In this document: positions 23,367 to 31,298 of the stretch, piece by piece | How positions within the stretch are numbered: the stretch's first letter is position 1 | How the letters are laid out: each line of letters starts with the position of its first letter | From: Streptomyces sp. H27-C3 | GTDB lineage: Bacteria; Actinomycetota; Actinomycetes; Streptomycetales; Streptomycetaceae | Assembly (NCBI RefSeq): GCF_030063415.1 | Contig: NZ_JASITA010000043.1 | Span: 1 to 62,878, forward strand | Direction: 5' to 3' | DNA: 62,878 nt | Translations under genes and position numbers: made by a program | The notes under the pieces: generated by a model | What the model was told of the DNA's origin: nothing | The model's input: the letters and a program-made list of their open reading frames with translations, nothing else | The model's database searches: none

Positions 23367-25414
23367 GCCGGGTGCTCTTCGGCCTGTACGACGGCGAGCA
23401 GGGCGCCAACCTCGACCTGGCGGCCGGTGACGGCGTGCAGCGCGGTGAGGGTGCCGGAGGCGGGAGCGGTGACGCGGTGCTCCATTTTCATGGCCTCCAG
23501 CCAGAGCAGGGGCTGCCCGGCGGTGACGTGCGCGCCCTCCGCGAGCCCTTCGGCGACGCGGACGACCGTGCCGGGCATGGGAGCGAGCAGGGAGCCCGGC
23601 TCGGTGCGGGCGGTGGGGTCGGGGAAGCGGGGCAGGGCGGTGAGGGTGTGCGCGCCGGTGGCGGTGTCGACGTACACCTTGTCCCCGCGCTCGTCCCTGT
23701 ACGCGGTGACGTCGAAGTGGCGTAGTACGCCGCCGACTTCGAGGGTGACCCGCTGGGGGCGCGCGGCATGGACCCGCACGCCGGGGGTGCCTTCGGCGGT
23801 GAAGCCGTCGTGGGTGGCCCGGTAGCGGGCCTCGTGCTCGGCGCCGTCGGGCTCGGAACGGTAGGTCTTCGTCTGCGCCTGGGATGCCACGTTGCGCCAC
23901 CCGCCGATACGGGCCGCCAGGGTCCCGGGCGCCGCCCGCCGGGTGGCGGCGTCGGCGAGCGCGGCGGCGAGGGCGGCCAGTGCGGGCGTCGCCTCGGGGG
24001 GCGCGCCGGTCAGGGCCTCCAGATGCCGGTCGTAGAAGCCGGTGTCGAGCCGTCCGGCGACGAAGTCCGGGTGGCGCAAGGAGCGTACGAGCAGCTCGCG
24101 GTTGGTGACGGGGCCGTGGACACGGGCCCGCTCCAGGGCGTGCGCGAGCTTGCGGACGGCTTCGGCGCGGGTGGGCGCGTGGGCGACGACCTTGGCCAGC
24201 ATCGGGTCGTAGTGCACCCCGATCCCGTCCCCGTCCGCGTATCCGCTGTCGACCCGCAGTCCGGGCGCTTCGGCGAGCCGCAGGGCGTGCAGTGGCCCGG
24301 TCTGGGGTTGCCAGTCGCGGGCCGGGTCCTCCGCGTACAGCCGGGCCTCCACCGCGTGCCCGTGCGGGGCCGGGGGCGCGAGCGGCAGTGATTCGCCCTC
24401 GGCGAGGCGCAGTTGGAGCGCGACCAGGTCGAGGCCGAACACCGCCTCGGTCACCGGGTGTTCGACCTGGAGGCGGGTGTTCATCTCCAGGAAGTACGCC
24501 TGGTCACCGGAGACCAGGAACTCCACCGTGCCCGCGCCCCGGTAGCCGACGGCCTTGGCAGCCTGGACGGCCGCGGCGTACAGGGTGTCGGTCAGCCCGG
24601 CGGGCAGGAAGGGCGCGGGCGCCTCCTCGACGACCTTCTGGTGGCGGCGCTGAAGCGAGCAGTCGCGGGTGCCCAGCGCCCACACCGTGCCCCGGTGGTC
24701 GGCGAGGATCTGCACCTCCACATGGCGGCCCCGCTCGATGTACGGCTCGACGAACACCTCGCCGTCCCCGAACGCGGACAGCGCCTCGGCGCGTGCCGCC
24801 TCCAACTCCTCATGCAAGCAGTCCAGTTCCCGTACGATCCGCATGCCCCGGCCGCCTCCCCCGGAGGCCGCCTTGATGAGCACCGGCAGGTCCTCGGCCC
24901 GCACCTCCCCCACCGGCGCGAGCAGTGGCACCCCCGCCTTCGCCATCAGCTCCTTGGCCCGCGTCTTGGACGCCATGGCCTCGATCGCCTCGGGCGGCGG
25001 ACCGATCCATACGAGCCCGGCGTCCAGTACGGCACGCGCGAAGCCTGCGTTCTCGGAGAGGAAGCCGTACCCGGGGTGCACGGCGTCCGCGCCAGCCGCG
25101 AGCGCCGCCTTCACCACGAGGTCACCGCGCAGGTAGGTGTCGGCCGGGGCGGCGCCCGGGAGACGTACCGCCGCGTCGGCCACGCGCGCGTGCAGCGCGT
25201 CGGCGTCCGCGTCGGAGTACACGGCAACCGTGGAGATGCCGAGTTCGGCACAGGTGCGGAAGATCCGGCAGGCGATCTCGCCCCGGTTGGCGACCAGTAC
25301 GGAGCTGATGGGACTGACGGTCGGCGCAGGGCTGTTCGTCGGTGCGGAACTGTGCGTCGGTGCAGAGCTGCTGGTCGGCGCGGAACTACTGCTCGGTGCT
25401 GAACTGTTGGTCAT
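23354..25414 (-). CDS. Biotin-dependent acyl-CoA carboxylase alpha subunit (BC-BCCP, AtuF-like)
   Basis: A 686-residue biotin carboxylase plus BCCP protein. BC domain about residues 38-480: VLVANRGEIACRIFRTCAEL, ATP-grasp loop KAASGGGGRGMRIV, FLEMNTRLQVEHPVTEAV. The biotinyl lysine lies in LWLEAMKMEHRV near the C-terminus. The first 36 residues are an odd extension of six-residue repeats (SSAPTS, SSAPTH, SSAPTN); no ATG or GTG occurs between them and the BC domain, so they are probably translated. The stop lies 7 bases downstream-overlapping spacing from the beta gene. It carboxylates a branched 2-enoyl-CoA with its partner. Confidence 0.9.
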   Translation of the reverse strand: MTNSSAPSSSSAPTSSSAPTHSSAPTNSPAPTVSPISSVLVANRGEIACRIFRTCAELGISTVAVYSDADADALHARVADAAVRLPGAAPADTYLRGDLVVKAALAAGADAVHPGYGFLSENAGFARAVLDAGLVWIGPPPEAIEAMASKTRAKELMAKAGVPLLAPVGEVRAEDLPVLIKAASGGGGRGMRIVRELDCLHEELEAARAEALSAFGDGEVFVEPYIERGRHVEVQILADHRGTVWALGTRDCSLQRRHQKVVEEAPAPFLPAGLTDTLYAAAVQAAKAVGYRGAGTVEFLVSGDQAYFLEMNTRLQVEHPVTEAVFGLDLVALQLRLAEGESLPLAPPAPHGHAVEARLYAEDPARDWQPQTGPLHALRLAEAPGLRVDSGYADGDGIGVHYDPMLAKVVAHAPTRAEAVRKLAHALERARVHGPVTNRELLVRSLRHPDFVAGRLDTGFYDRHLEALTGAPPEATPALAALAAALADAATRRAAPGTLAARIGGWRNVASQAQTKTYRSEPDGAEHEARYRATHDGFTAEGTPGVRVHAARPQRVTLEVGGVLRHFDVTAYRDERGDKVYVDTATGAHTLTALPRFPDPTARTEPGSLLAPMPGTVVRVAEGLAEGAHVTAGQPLLWLEAMKMEHRVTAPASGTLTALHAVTGRQVEVGALLAVVQAEEHPATPE
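25316..25405. repeat. 18-bp coding repeats at the carboxylase alpha N-terminus
   Basis: About five 18-base units (variants of AGTTCCGCACCGACGAAC on the minus strand) encode S-S-A-P-T-x. The units diverge mostly at third codon positions, suggesting selection on the encoded residues or age. Confidence 0.85.
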
Positions 25415-25421
25415 GTCCGAC

Positions 25422-27023
25422 TCACATCCGGAAGATGCCGAAGCCGCCGCGGGCGCCTTCGACGGGGGCGGTGTGGATGGCCGACAGGCACAGGCCGAGG
25501 ACGGTCCTGGTGTCGCGCGGGTCGATGACCCCGTCGTCGTACAGCCGCCCGGACAGGAACATCGGCAGGGACTCCGACTCGATCTGCTGCTCGACCATGG
25601 CGCGCAGTCCCGCGTCGGCCTCGTCGTCGTACGGCTGCCCCTTCGCGGCGGCGGACGCGCGCGCCACGATCGACAGCACACCGGCGAGCTGCTGGGGTCC
25701 CATGACCGCGGACTTGGAGCTCGGCCAGGCGAAGAGGAAACGCGGGTCGTACGCGCGCCCGCACATGCCGTAGTGCCCCGCGCCGTACGACGCGCCCATC
25801 AGGACGGACAGGTGCGGGACCTTGGAGTTGGACACCGCGTTGATCATCATCGCGCCGTGCTTGATGATGCCGCCCTGCTCGTACTCCTTGCCGACCATGT
25901 AGCCGGTGGTGTTGTGGAGGAAGAGCAACGGGATGTCACGCTGGTTGGCGAGCTGGATGAACTGGGCGGCCTTCTGCGACTCCTCGCTGAACAGCACGCC
26001 CTGTGCGTTGGCGAGGATGCCGACCGGGTAGCCGTGCAGCCGGGCCCACCCTGTGACCAGGCTGGGCCCGTACAGCGGCTTGAACTCGTCGAAATCCGAG
26101 CCGTCGACGATGCGCGCGACGACCTCGCGGGGGTCGAAGGGGACCTTGAGGTCGCCGGGCACAATGCCCGCCAGCTCGTCCTCGTCATACTTGGGCGGCT
26201 CGGCGGCCGAGGCCGGATCGGGGTGCGCCTTGCGCCAGTTGAGCCGGGCGACGACACGGCGGGCCTGGCGCAGGGCGTCGGGTTCGTCGACGGCGAAGTA
26301 ATCGGCGAGGCCGGAGGTGCGAGCGTGCATCTCGGCGCCACCCAGGGACTCGTCGTCGCTCTCCTCCCCGGTGGCCATCTTCACGAGTGGCGGACCACCG
26401 AGAAAGACCTTCGACCGCTCCTTGATCATGATGGTGTGGTCGGACATGCCGGGTACGTACGCGCCGCCCGCCGTGGAGTTGCCGAAGACGACCGCGATGG
26501 TCGGGATGCCGGCGGCGGACAGCCGGGTGATGTCCCGGAAGAGCGCACCGCCGGGGATGAAGATCTCCTTCTGGGAGGGGAGATCGGCGCCGCCGGACTC
26601 GACGAGGCTGATGCAGGGCAGGCGGTTCGCGTACGCGATCTCGTTGGCCCGCAGTGCCTTCTTCAGCGTCCAGGGGTTGCTGGCCCCGCCGCGGACGGTG
26701 GGATCGTTGGCGGTGATCAGGCACTCGACGCCCTCGACGACACCGATGCCGGTGACCATCGAGGCGCCGACCTGGTAGTCACTGCCCCACGCCGCGAGCG
26801 GCGACAGCTCCAGGAACGGGGTGTCGGGATCGAGCAGCAGCTCGATGCGCTCACGGGCGAGGAGCTTGCCGCGCTCGCGATGCCGGGCCACGTATTTCTC
26901 GCCGCCGCCGGCAAGCATTTTGGCGTGCTCCACGTCGAGGTCGGCGAGCTTGGCGAGAGTGGCGGCGCGGTTGGCGGCGTACTCGGGGGAGTGGGGGTCG
27001 AGGGCGGAGGCGAGCGTGGTCAC
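25422..27023 (-). CDS. Acyl-CoA carboxylase beta subunit (carboxyltransferase, AtuC-like)
   Basis: A 533-residue carboxyltransferase of the MCC/geranyl-CoA carboxylase type. GERIELLLDPDTPFLELSP-like opening, N-half oxyanion region TVRGGASNPWTLKKALRANE and VVFGNSTAGGAYVPGMSDH; C-half PLLFLHNTTGYMVGKEYEQG and GASYGAGHYGMCGRAYDPRF. These HNTTGY and GAGHYGMCGRAY stretches are typical of methylcrotonyl/geranyl-CoA carboxylases rather than acetyl/propionyl-CoA enzymes. GTG start with a GAGGTG site. Stop lies 7 bases before the alpha subunit start. Confidence 0.92.
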   Translation of the reverse strand: MTTLASALDPHSPEYAANRAATLAKLADLDVEHAKMLAGGGEKYVARHRERGKLLARERIELLLDPDTPFLELSPLAAWGSDYQVGASMVTGIGVVEGVECLITANDPTVRGGASNPWTLKKALRANEIAYANRLPCISLVESGGADLPSQKEIFIPGGALFRDITRLSAAGIPTIAVVFGNSTAGGAYVPGMSDHTIMIKERSKVFLGGPPLVKMATGEESDDESLGGAEMHARTSGLADYFAVDEPDALRQARRVVARLNWRKAHPDPASAAEPPKYDEDELAGIVPGDLKVPFDPREVVARIVDGSDFDEFKPLYGPSLVTGWARLHGYPVGILANAQGVLFSEESQKAAQFIQLANQRDIPLLFLHNTTGYMVGKEYEQGGIIKHGAMMINAVSNSKVPHLSVLMGASYGAGHYGMCGRAYDPRFLFAWPSSKSAVMGPQQLAGVLSIVARASAAAKGQPYDDEADAGLRAMVEQQIESESLPMFLSGRLYDDGVIDPRDTRTVLGLCLSAIHTAPVEGARGGFGIFRM

Positions 27024-27137
27024 GGGGTCACCTCTGTGGGGTGGGGAGAGGGCACGGACGAGAGTGGGAGAAAGGGCGCGGGGCGGGTGCGTGGGACGTG
27101 GGGGCGGGTGCGGGTGCGGGGGGGGTGCGCCCCCCAC

Positions 27138-28853
27138 TCACAGCAACCCCTCCGGTATCTCCACGTGCCGGGAGCGCAACCACTCCCCCGCCCCCTTCGC
27201 CTGCGGGTCGAACCGCGCCTGTGCCGCGACTCCCTCACCCAACAGCCCCTCCACCACGAAGTTCAGCGCCCAAAGGTTCGGCAGCACATGCCGGGTGACA
27301 GTCAACTTCTCTGTCTCCGGGAGTAGTTCACCGAAGCGCTCCACCGTCAGCTCGTGCGCCAGCCACCGCCACGCCTCCTCCGAGCGCACCCACACCCCGA
27401 CATTCGCGTCCCCGCCCTTGTCACCGCTCCGCGCCCCCGCCACCAGGCCCAGCGGGGCCCGCCGGGTGGGGCCGGGCGCCGGCGGCGAGGGCAGCGAGGG
27501 CGCGTGCACCGGTTCCAGCACCCGGGTCAGCGCGGCGGCCGGCACGCGCACCCGTGCCCCGTCCGGCAGCACCGCGACGTGCTCAACGCCCGCCGCATCC
27601 ACCGCCGCCGCTTCGAAGACCCCGTACGGCGTCCCCTTGCCCGGCGGCGCCGTCACGTGGAAGCCCGGGTAACTGCCCAGCGCAAGCTCGATCGCCGTGC
27701 CGCTCACCGCCCGGCCGACCGCTTCCGGGTCGCTGTCCCGCACCACCAGCCGCAGCAGCGCGCTCGCGCACTCCTCCGTCGGCGCGTCCGCGTGGTCCGT
27801 GCGCGACAGTTCCCAGCGCACCTGCGCCGGCCGCCGCTTCGCCGCCGCCAGCGCGTCCTCCACCTGACCCCGCACCAGCGCGGCCTTGGCCTCGATGTCC
27901 AGCCCGGTCAGAACGAACACAACCTCGTTGCGCCACCCGGCGATCCGGGTCAGCCCGGCCTTGAGGGTGGGCGGCGGCGCCTCGCCCCGTACGCCCGAGA
28001 TCCGCACCCGGTCGAGCCCGTCCCGCACCAGCCGCACGCTGTCGAGCCGCGCCGTGACGTCGGGGCCCGCGTACCGGGCGCCCGACGTCTCGTACAGCAG
28101 CTGCGCGGTGACCGTCCCCAGGTCGACGACCCCGCCCGTACCTTCGTGCTTGGTGATGACCGAGGAGCCGTCGGAGTGGATCTCCGCCACCGGGAAGCCC
28201 GGCCGTCGTACGTCGAGGCCGCCGAAGAAGGCGTAGTTCCCGCCGGTCGCCTGCGTCCCGCACTCCAGCACATGACCGGCCACCACCGCCCCGGCGAGCG
28301 CGTCCAGGTCCCCGGCGCTCTCAGTGCCCCACCCGAACCAGTGCGCCGCGGGCCCGGTGACCAGTGCCGCGTCCGTGACCCGGCCCGTCACCACCACGTC
28401 CGCACCCGCGCCCAGACAGGCGGCGATGCCGCCGCCGCCCAGATACGCGTTGGCGGTCAGTACGCCCTCGCCCCAGCCCCCGCGCGCCAGCAGGTCGTCG
28501 CCCTCCACGTGGGCCACCGATACCGGCACCCCCACCCGGTCGGCCAACTCCCTTACGGCGTCTGCGAGTCCGGCCGGGTTCAGCCCGCCCGCGTTCGCGA
28601 CGATCTTCACGCCGCACTCCTGGGCAAGACCGAGCCCGTCCTCCAACTGCCGGAGGAAGGTCTTGGCGTAGCCGCGTGTGGGGTCCTTCAGCCGGTCCCG
28701 GCCGAGGATGAGCATGGTCAGCTCGGCGAGGTAGTCGCCGGTCAGTACGTCCAGTTCGCCGCCGGTGAGCATCTCGCGCACGGCGTCGAAGCGGTCGCCG
28801 TAGAACCCGGACGCATTGCCGATCCGTAGCGGCCGGCGCGGCGCCGGGGTCAC
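27138..28853 (-). CDS. atuA: Acyclic terpene utilisation AtuA-family protein (DUF1446)
   Basis: A 571-residue AtuA-family protein. Start LRIGNASGFYGDRFDAVREM, then LTGDYLAELTMLILGRDRLK and KIVANAGGLNPAGLADAVRE are family marks. AtuA is essential for citronellol/geraniol growth in Pseudomonas but its reaction is not settled. Its presence next to a carboxylase, dehydrogenase and hydratase is the main reason to call the operon Atu-like instead of leucine catabolism; no HMG-CoA lyase is present. GTG start overlaps the upstream gene by 4 bases. The 115 bases before the next gene hold G-rich repeats. Confidence 0.85.
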   Translation of the reverse strand: MTPAPRRPLRIGNASGFYGDRFDAVREMLTGGELDVLTGDYLAELTMLILGRDRLKDPTRGYAKTFLRQLEDGLGLAQECGVKIVANAGGLNPAGLADAVRELADRVGVPVSVAHVEGDDLLARGGWGEGVLTANAYLGGGGIAACLGAGADVVVTGRVTDAALVTGPAAHWFGWGTESAGDLDALAGAVVAGHVLECGTQATGGNYAFFGGLDVRRPGFPVAEIHSDGSSVITKHEGTGGVVDLGTVTAQLLYETSGARYAGPDVTARLDSVRLVRDGLDRVRISGVRGEAPPPTLKAGLTRIAGWRNEVVFVLTGLDIEAKAALVRGQVEDALAAAKRRPAQVRWELSRTDHADAPTEECASALLRLVVRDSDPEAVGRAVSGTAIELALGSYPGFHVTAPPGKGTPYGVFEAAAVDAAGVEHVAVLPDGARVRVPAAALTRVLEPVHAPSLPSPPAPGPTRRAPLGLVAGARSGDKGGDANVGVWVRSEEAWRWLAHELTVERFGELLPETEKLTVTRHVLPNLWALNFVVEGLLGEGVAAQARFDPQAKGAGEWLRSRHVEIPEGLL

Positions 28854-29713
28854 GCGCCCGCACCCTTGGCCGGCCCCGGGCTGTCCCCCGACCGTCCGGC
28901 TGTCTCGCCCGCCGATCCGACTGTCTCCCCCGACGCCGGGCGCCCCTCACCCGCGGGGCCCGCGAAGGCCTGCGCGATGTCCAGCCACCGGTCCGCGTCC
29001 GTGCCCTCCGCGCGTACGGCGACATCCGCGCGGTGCGCCCGCTGGGTCACCAGGAGGCAGAAGTCCAACGCGGGCCCGGTCACCCGCTGCGGGGCGTCCT
29101 CGGGGCCGTACGTCCACAGGCCGGACCCGTCCGGCGCCGTCAGCTCCACCCGGAACTCCTCGGTGGGCGCGTCCAGGCCCCGTACGAAGTAGGCGTAGTC
29201 GCGCGCCCGCACACCGATCCGCGCCACGTGCCGCAGCCGGGCGGTCGGCGCACGCCGTACGCCCACCGCGTCCGCGATGTCCTGGCCGTGCGCCCAGGTC
29301 TCCATCAGCCGGCCCGTCGCCATGGAAGCGGCGCCCATCGGGGGCCCGTACCAGGGGAAACGCACCCCGGCCGGAGCCATCCGCAGTGCGCGCCGCAACT
29401 GTTCGCGCCCGTCGCGCCACCACGCCAGCAACTCGTCGACCGGCAGCTCGGCGCCCGCGTCGGCGCCCTCGTCCACGAAGGTGCCGGGAGATTCGAGTGC
29501 CTTCTGGGTCTCCGCCGCGAAGGCTTCCGGGTCGGTGACGGACAGCAGGGCCGCCGTGTCCGTCCAGGCGAGGTGCGCGACCTGGTGCGCGATGCTCCAG
29601 CGTGGCGCGGGGGTGGTCAGCGACCACTGCCGCTCGCTCAGATCCCCGACCAATTGGTCGAGTGCGTCCCCTTCGGCACGGAGATCGTCGAGCACGGCTG
29701 ACGGATCGGACAC
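28850..29713 (-). CDS. TIGR03084-type DinB-fold metal-binding protein
   Basis: A 287-residue protein of the mycothiol-dependent isomerase/DinB superfamily. Potential metal-ligand histidines occur in SIAHQVAHLAW and METWAHGQDIADAVG. Members often sit with acyl-CoA catabolic genes; function is unknown. The C-terminal 40 residues are Gly/Ser/Ala-rich with SAGETAGRSGDSPG-type repeats. First gene of the operon, GTG start with GAGGGGAG six bases upstream. Confidence 0.8.
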   Translation of the reverse strand: MSDPSAVLDDLRAEGDALDQLVGDLSERQWSLTTPAPRWSIAHQVAHLAWTDTAALLSVTDPEAFAAETQKALESPGTFVDEGADAGAELPVDELLAWWRDGREQLRRALRMAPAGVRFPWYGPPMGAASMATGRLMETWAHGQDIADAVGVRRAPTARLRHVARIGVRARDYAYFVRGLDAPTEEFRVELTAPDGSGLWTYGPEDAPQRVTGPALDFCLLVTQRAHRADVAVRAEGTDADRWLDIAQAFAGPAGEGRPASGETVGSAGETAGRSGDSPGPAKGAGA

Positions 29714-29760
29714 GGTGCGCTCCCCTCAAGGGTGGGCGGTGTGTCCCGGAGCATGGCAGC

Positions 29761-29803
29761 CCGCACAGAAACAAGCAAGCGTGCTTGCATTGTTTCTGTG
29801 CGG
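29761..29803. promoter_or_regulatory. 43-base near-perfect palindrome, candidate TetR operator
   Basis: CCGCACAGAAACAAGCAAGC, GT, then its mirror with one extra base. The core GCAAGCGTGCTTGC is fully symmetric and of the form bound by TetR repressors. It lies about 50-90 bases before the operon start, overlapping a possible -35 (TTGCTT) whose -10 would be CATGCT. It could alternatively be the terminator of the EamA gene. Confidence 0.55.
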
Positions 29804-29816
29804 CGTCCGAGGGCCC

Positions 29817-30794
29817 CTACGCCGTGGGCTTCCGCCGCCCCTGCCGCGTCTGGCTCCGTACCGCGCCCATGCTCGCCCCGATGACCAGCGCGATCGCCAA
29901 CGCGTCGGTCGTGGAGAGCGCTTGGTGCAGCACCAGGAATCCGGCGACCGCCGCGATGGCCGGCTCCAGGCTCATCAGGACCGCGAAGGTCGCGGCGGGC
30001 AGCCGGCGCAGCGCCACCAGCTCCAGCGTGTAGGGCAGCACGGACGACATCAGCGCGACCGCGGCGCCGAGGAGCAGCGTCCTCGGCTCCAGCAGCCTGG
30101 TGCCCGCATCGGCCAGCCCGAGCGGCAGGCTGAGCAGCGCCGCCACACCCATCGCGAGCGCGAGCCCGTCGGCCTGCGGGAAGCGGCGTCCGGTGCGCGC
30201 GCTGAAGAGGATGTACGCCGCCCAGCACGCCCCGGCGCCGAGCGCGTAGGCCACACCGACCAGGTCGAGGCGGCCGAAGCCGCCGCCGCTGAGCAGCGCG
30301 ACGCCGGCGAGCGCGAGCCCGGCCCACACCACGTTCATCGCGCGGCGGGACGCGAACACCGACAGGGCGAGGGGGCCCAGCACCTCAAGGGTGACGGCGA
30401 CACCCAGCGGGATGCGGTCCACCGCCTGGTAGAAGAGCCCGTTCATGCCGGCCATGGCCACGCCGAACGCGGCGATGGTCCCCCAGTCGGCGCGCGCGTA
30501 CCCGCGTACGCGCGGGCGGCAGACGATGAGCAGCATCACGGCCGCGAAGGTCAGCCGCACGGCGACGACACCGGCCGCGCCCGTGCTCGGCATCAGCGTG
30601 ACGGCGACGGCGGACCCGAACTGCACGGACAGCCCGCCCGCCACCACCATCGCGACCGGCACCAGCCTGGCGCGGTTGCCCGGACCGGGCGCGGCAGGGG
30701 CGGCAGAGGCGTCGGCGGCCTCGGCGGCGGAAAGGGACCCGGATATCTCCGGGGCAGGTACGTGGCCGAGGGCGGCAGAGGTGGGCTGGTCCAT
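29817..30794 (-). CDS. EamA/RhtA-family transporter
   Basis: A 325-residue drug/metabolite exporter with ten predicted TMs in two EamA repeats (for example VAMVVAGGLSVQFGSAVAVT, IPLGVAVTLEVLGPLALSVF). RhtA-like members export amino acids such as threonine and homoserine. The N-terminal 40 residues are Ala/Pro-rich and hydrophilic. Start at 30794 has a GGAG site; a frame to 30836 is possible. Confidence 0.85.
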   Translation of the reverse strand: MDQPTSAALGHVPAPEISGSLSAAEAADASAAPAAPGPGNRARLVPVAMVVAGGLSVQFGSAVAVTLMPSTGAAGVVAVRLTFAAVMLLIVCRPRVRGYARADWGTIAAFGVAMAGMNGLFYQAVDRIPLGVAVTLEVLGPLALSVFASRRAMNVVWAGLALAGVALLSGGGFGRLDLVGVAYALGAGACWAAYILFSARTGRRFPQADGLALAMGVAALLSLPLGLADAGTRLLEPRTLLLGAAVALMSSVLPYTLELVALRRLPAATFAVLMSLEPAIAAVAGFLVLHQALSTTDALAIALVIGASMGAVRSQTRQGRRKPTA

Positions 30795-31298
30795 ACGCTC
30801 CACGGTAAGTGGAACAGGAGCATGCGCCGTCCACACCCCTGACGCGGGCGGTGACCGACGCCGGGAACGGCACGCACGGCGGCCACACGCCGCCCGCCCC
30901 TGACCTGCCGTCTACCCGCCGCATGCCCGCCCCGGCACAAGCGGAGCCCGTTGACGATCTTCCAGAGCGCTCCCAGCGGTCAGCCCGCCCGACCGCGAAG
31001 TGAGCCACGTCGAAGCGGCCCAGCCCGAGGTCAGCCGCCGTGATGTTGGTGTACGACGAGACAGCACCGTTCAGAGACACGGAGGGATCCTCGGAAGCGA
31101 GCTCCGGCCAGGTGAGACCCTGCGCACGGAGCTTCATGAACTCCACCGGCTCAAGGAACGGCCCCGACACATCCCGTGGTGAAGCGCGGCAATCCCGGGC
31201 AGCGGTGCGCGCAGGAATCCCGGCAGTTCGGCGCCGGTTCGGTGGCCGCAACGCCCCCTCCTGAAAAGGGTGCCGAAAATCGGTCCCGGCAGCCGCCC
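30795..31298. other. Intergenic region with a possible gene remnant
   Basis: About 500 bases between the EamA gene and the YdiJ-like gene, both minus strand. Apart from the remnant noted at 30990-31180 no gene is supported. CGGGATT motifs recur near 31185-31225. Confidence 0.5.
30990..31180 (-). pseudogene. Possible C-terminal gene remnant, family not recognised
   Basis: A minus-strand frame reads PVEFMKLRAQGLTWPELASE and then NITAADLGLGRFDVAHFAVG with natural-looking codon use. A one-base shift near 30967 continues as WKIVNGLRLCRGG. No start, no full domain. I do not recognise the family; it could also be chance. Confidence 0.3.
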
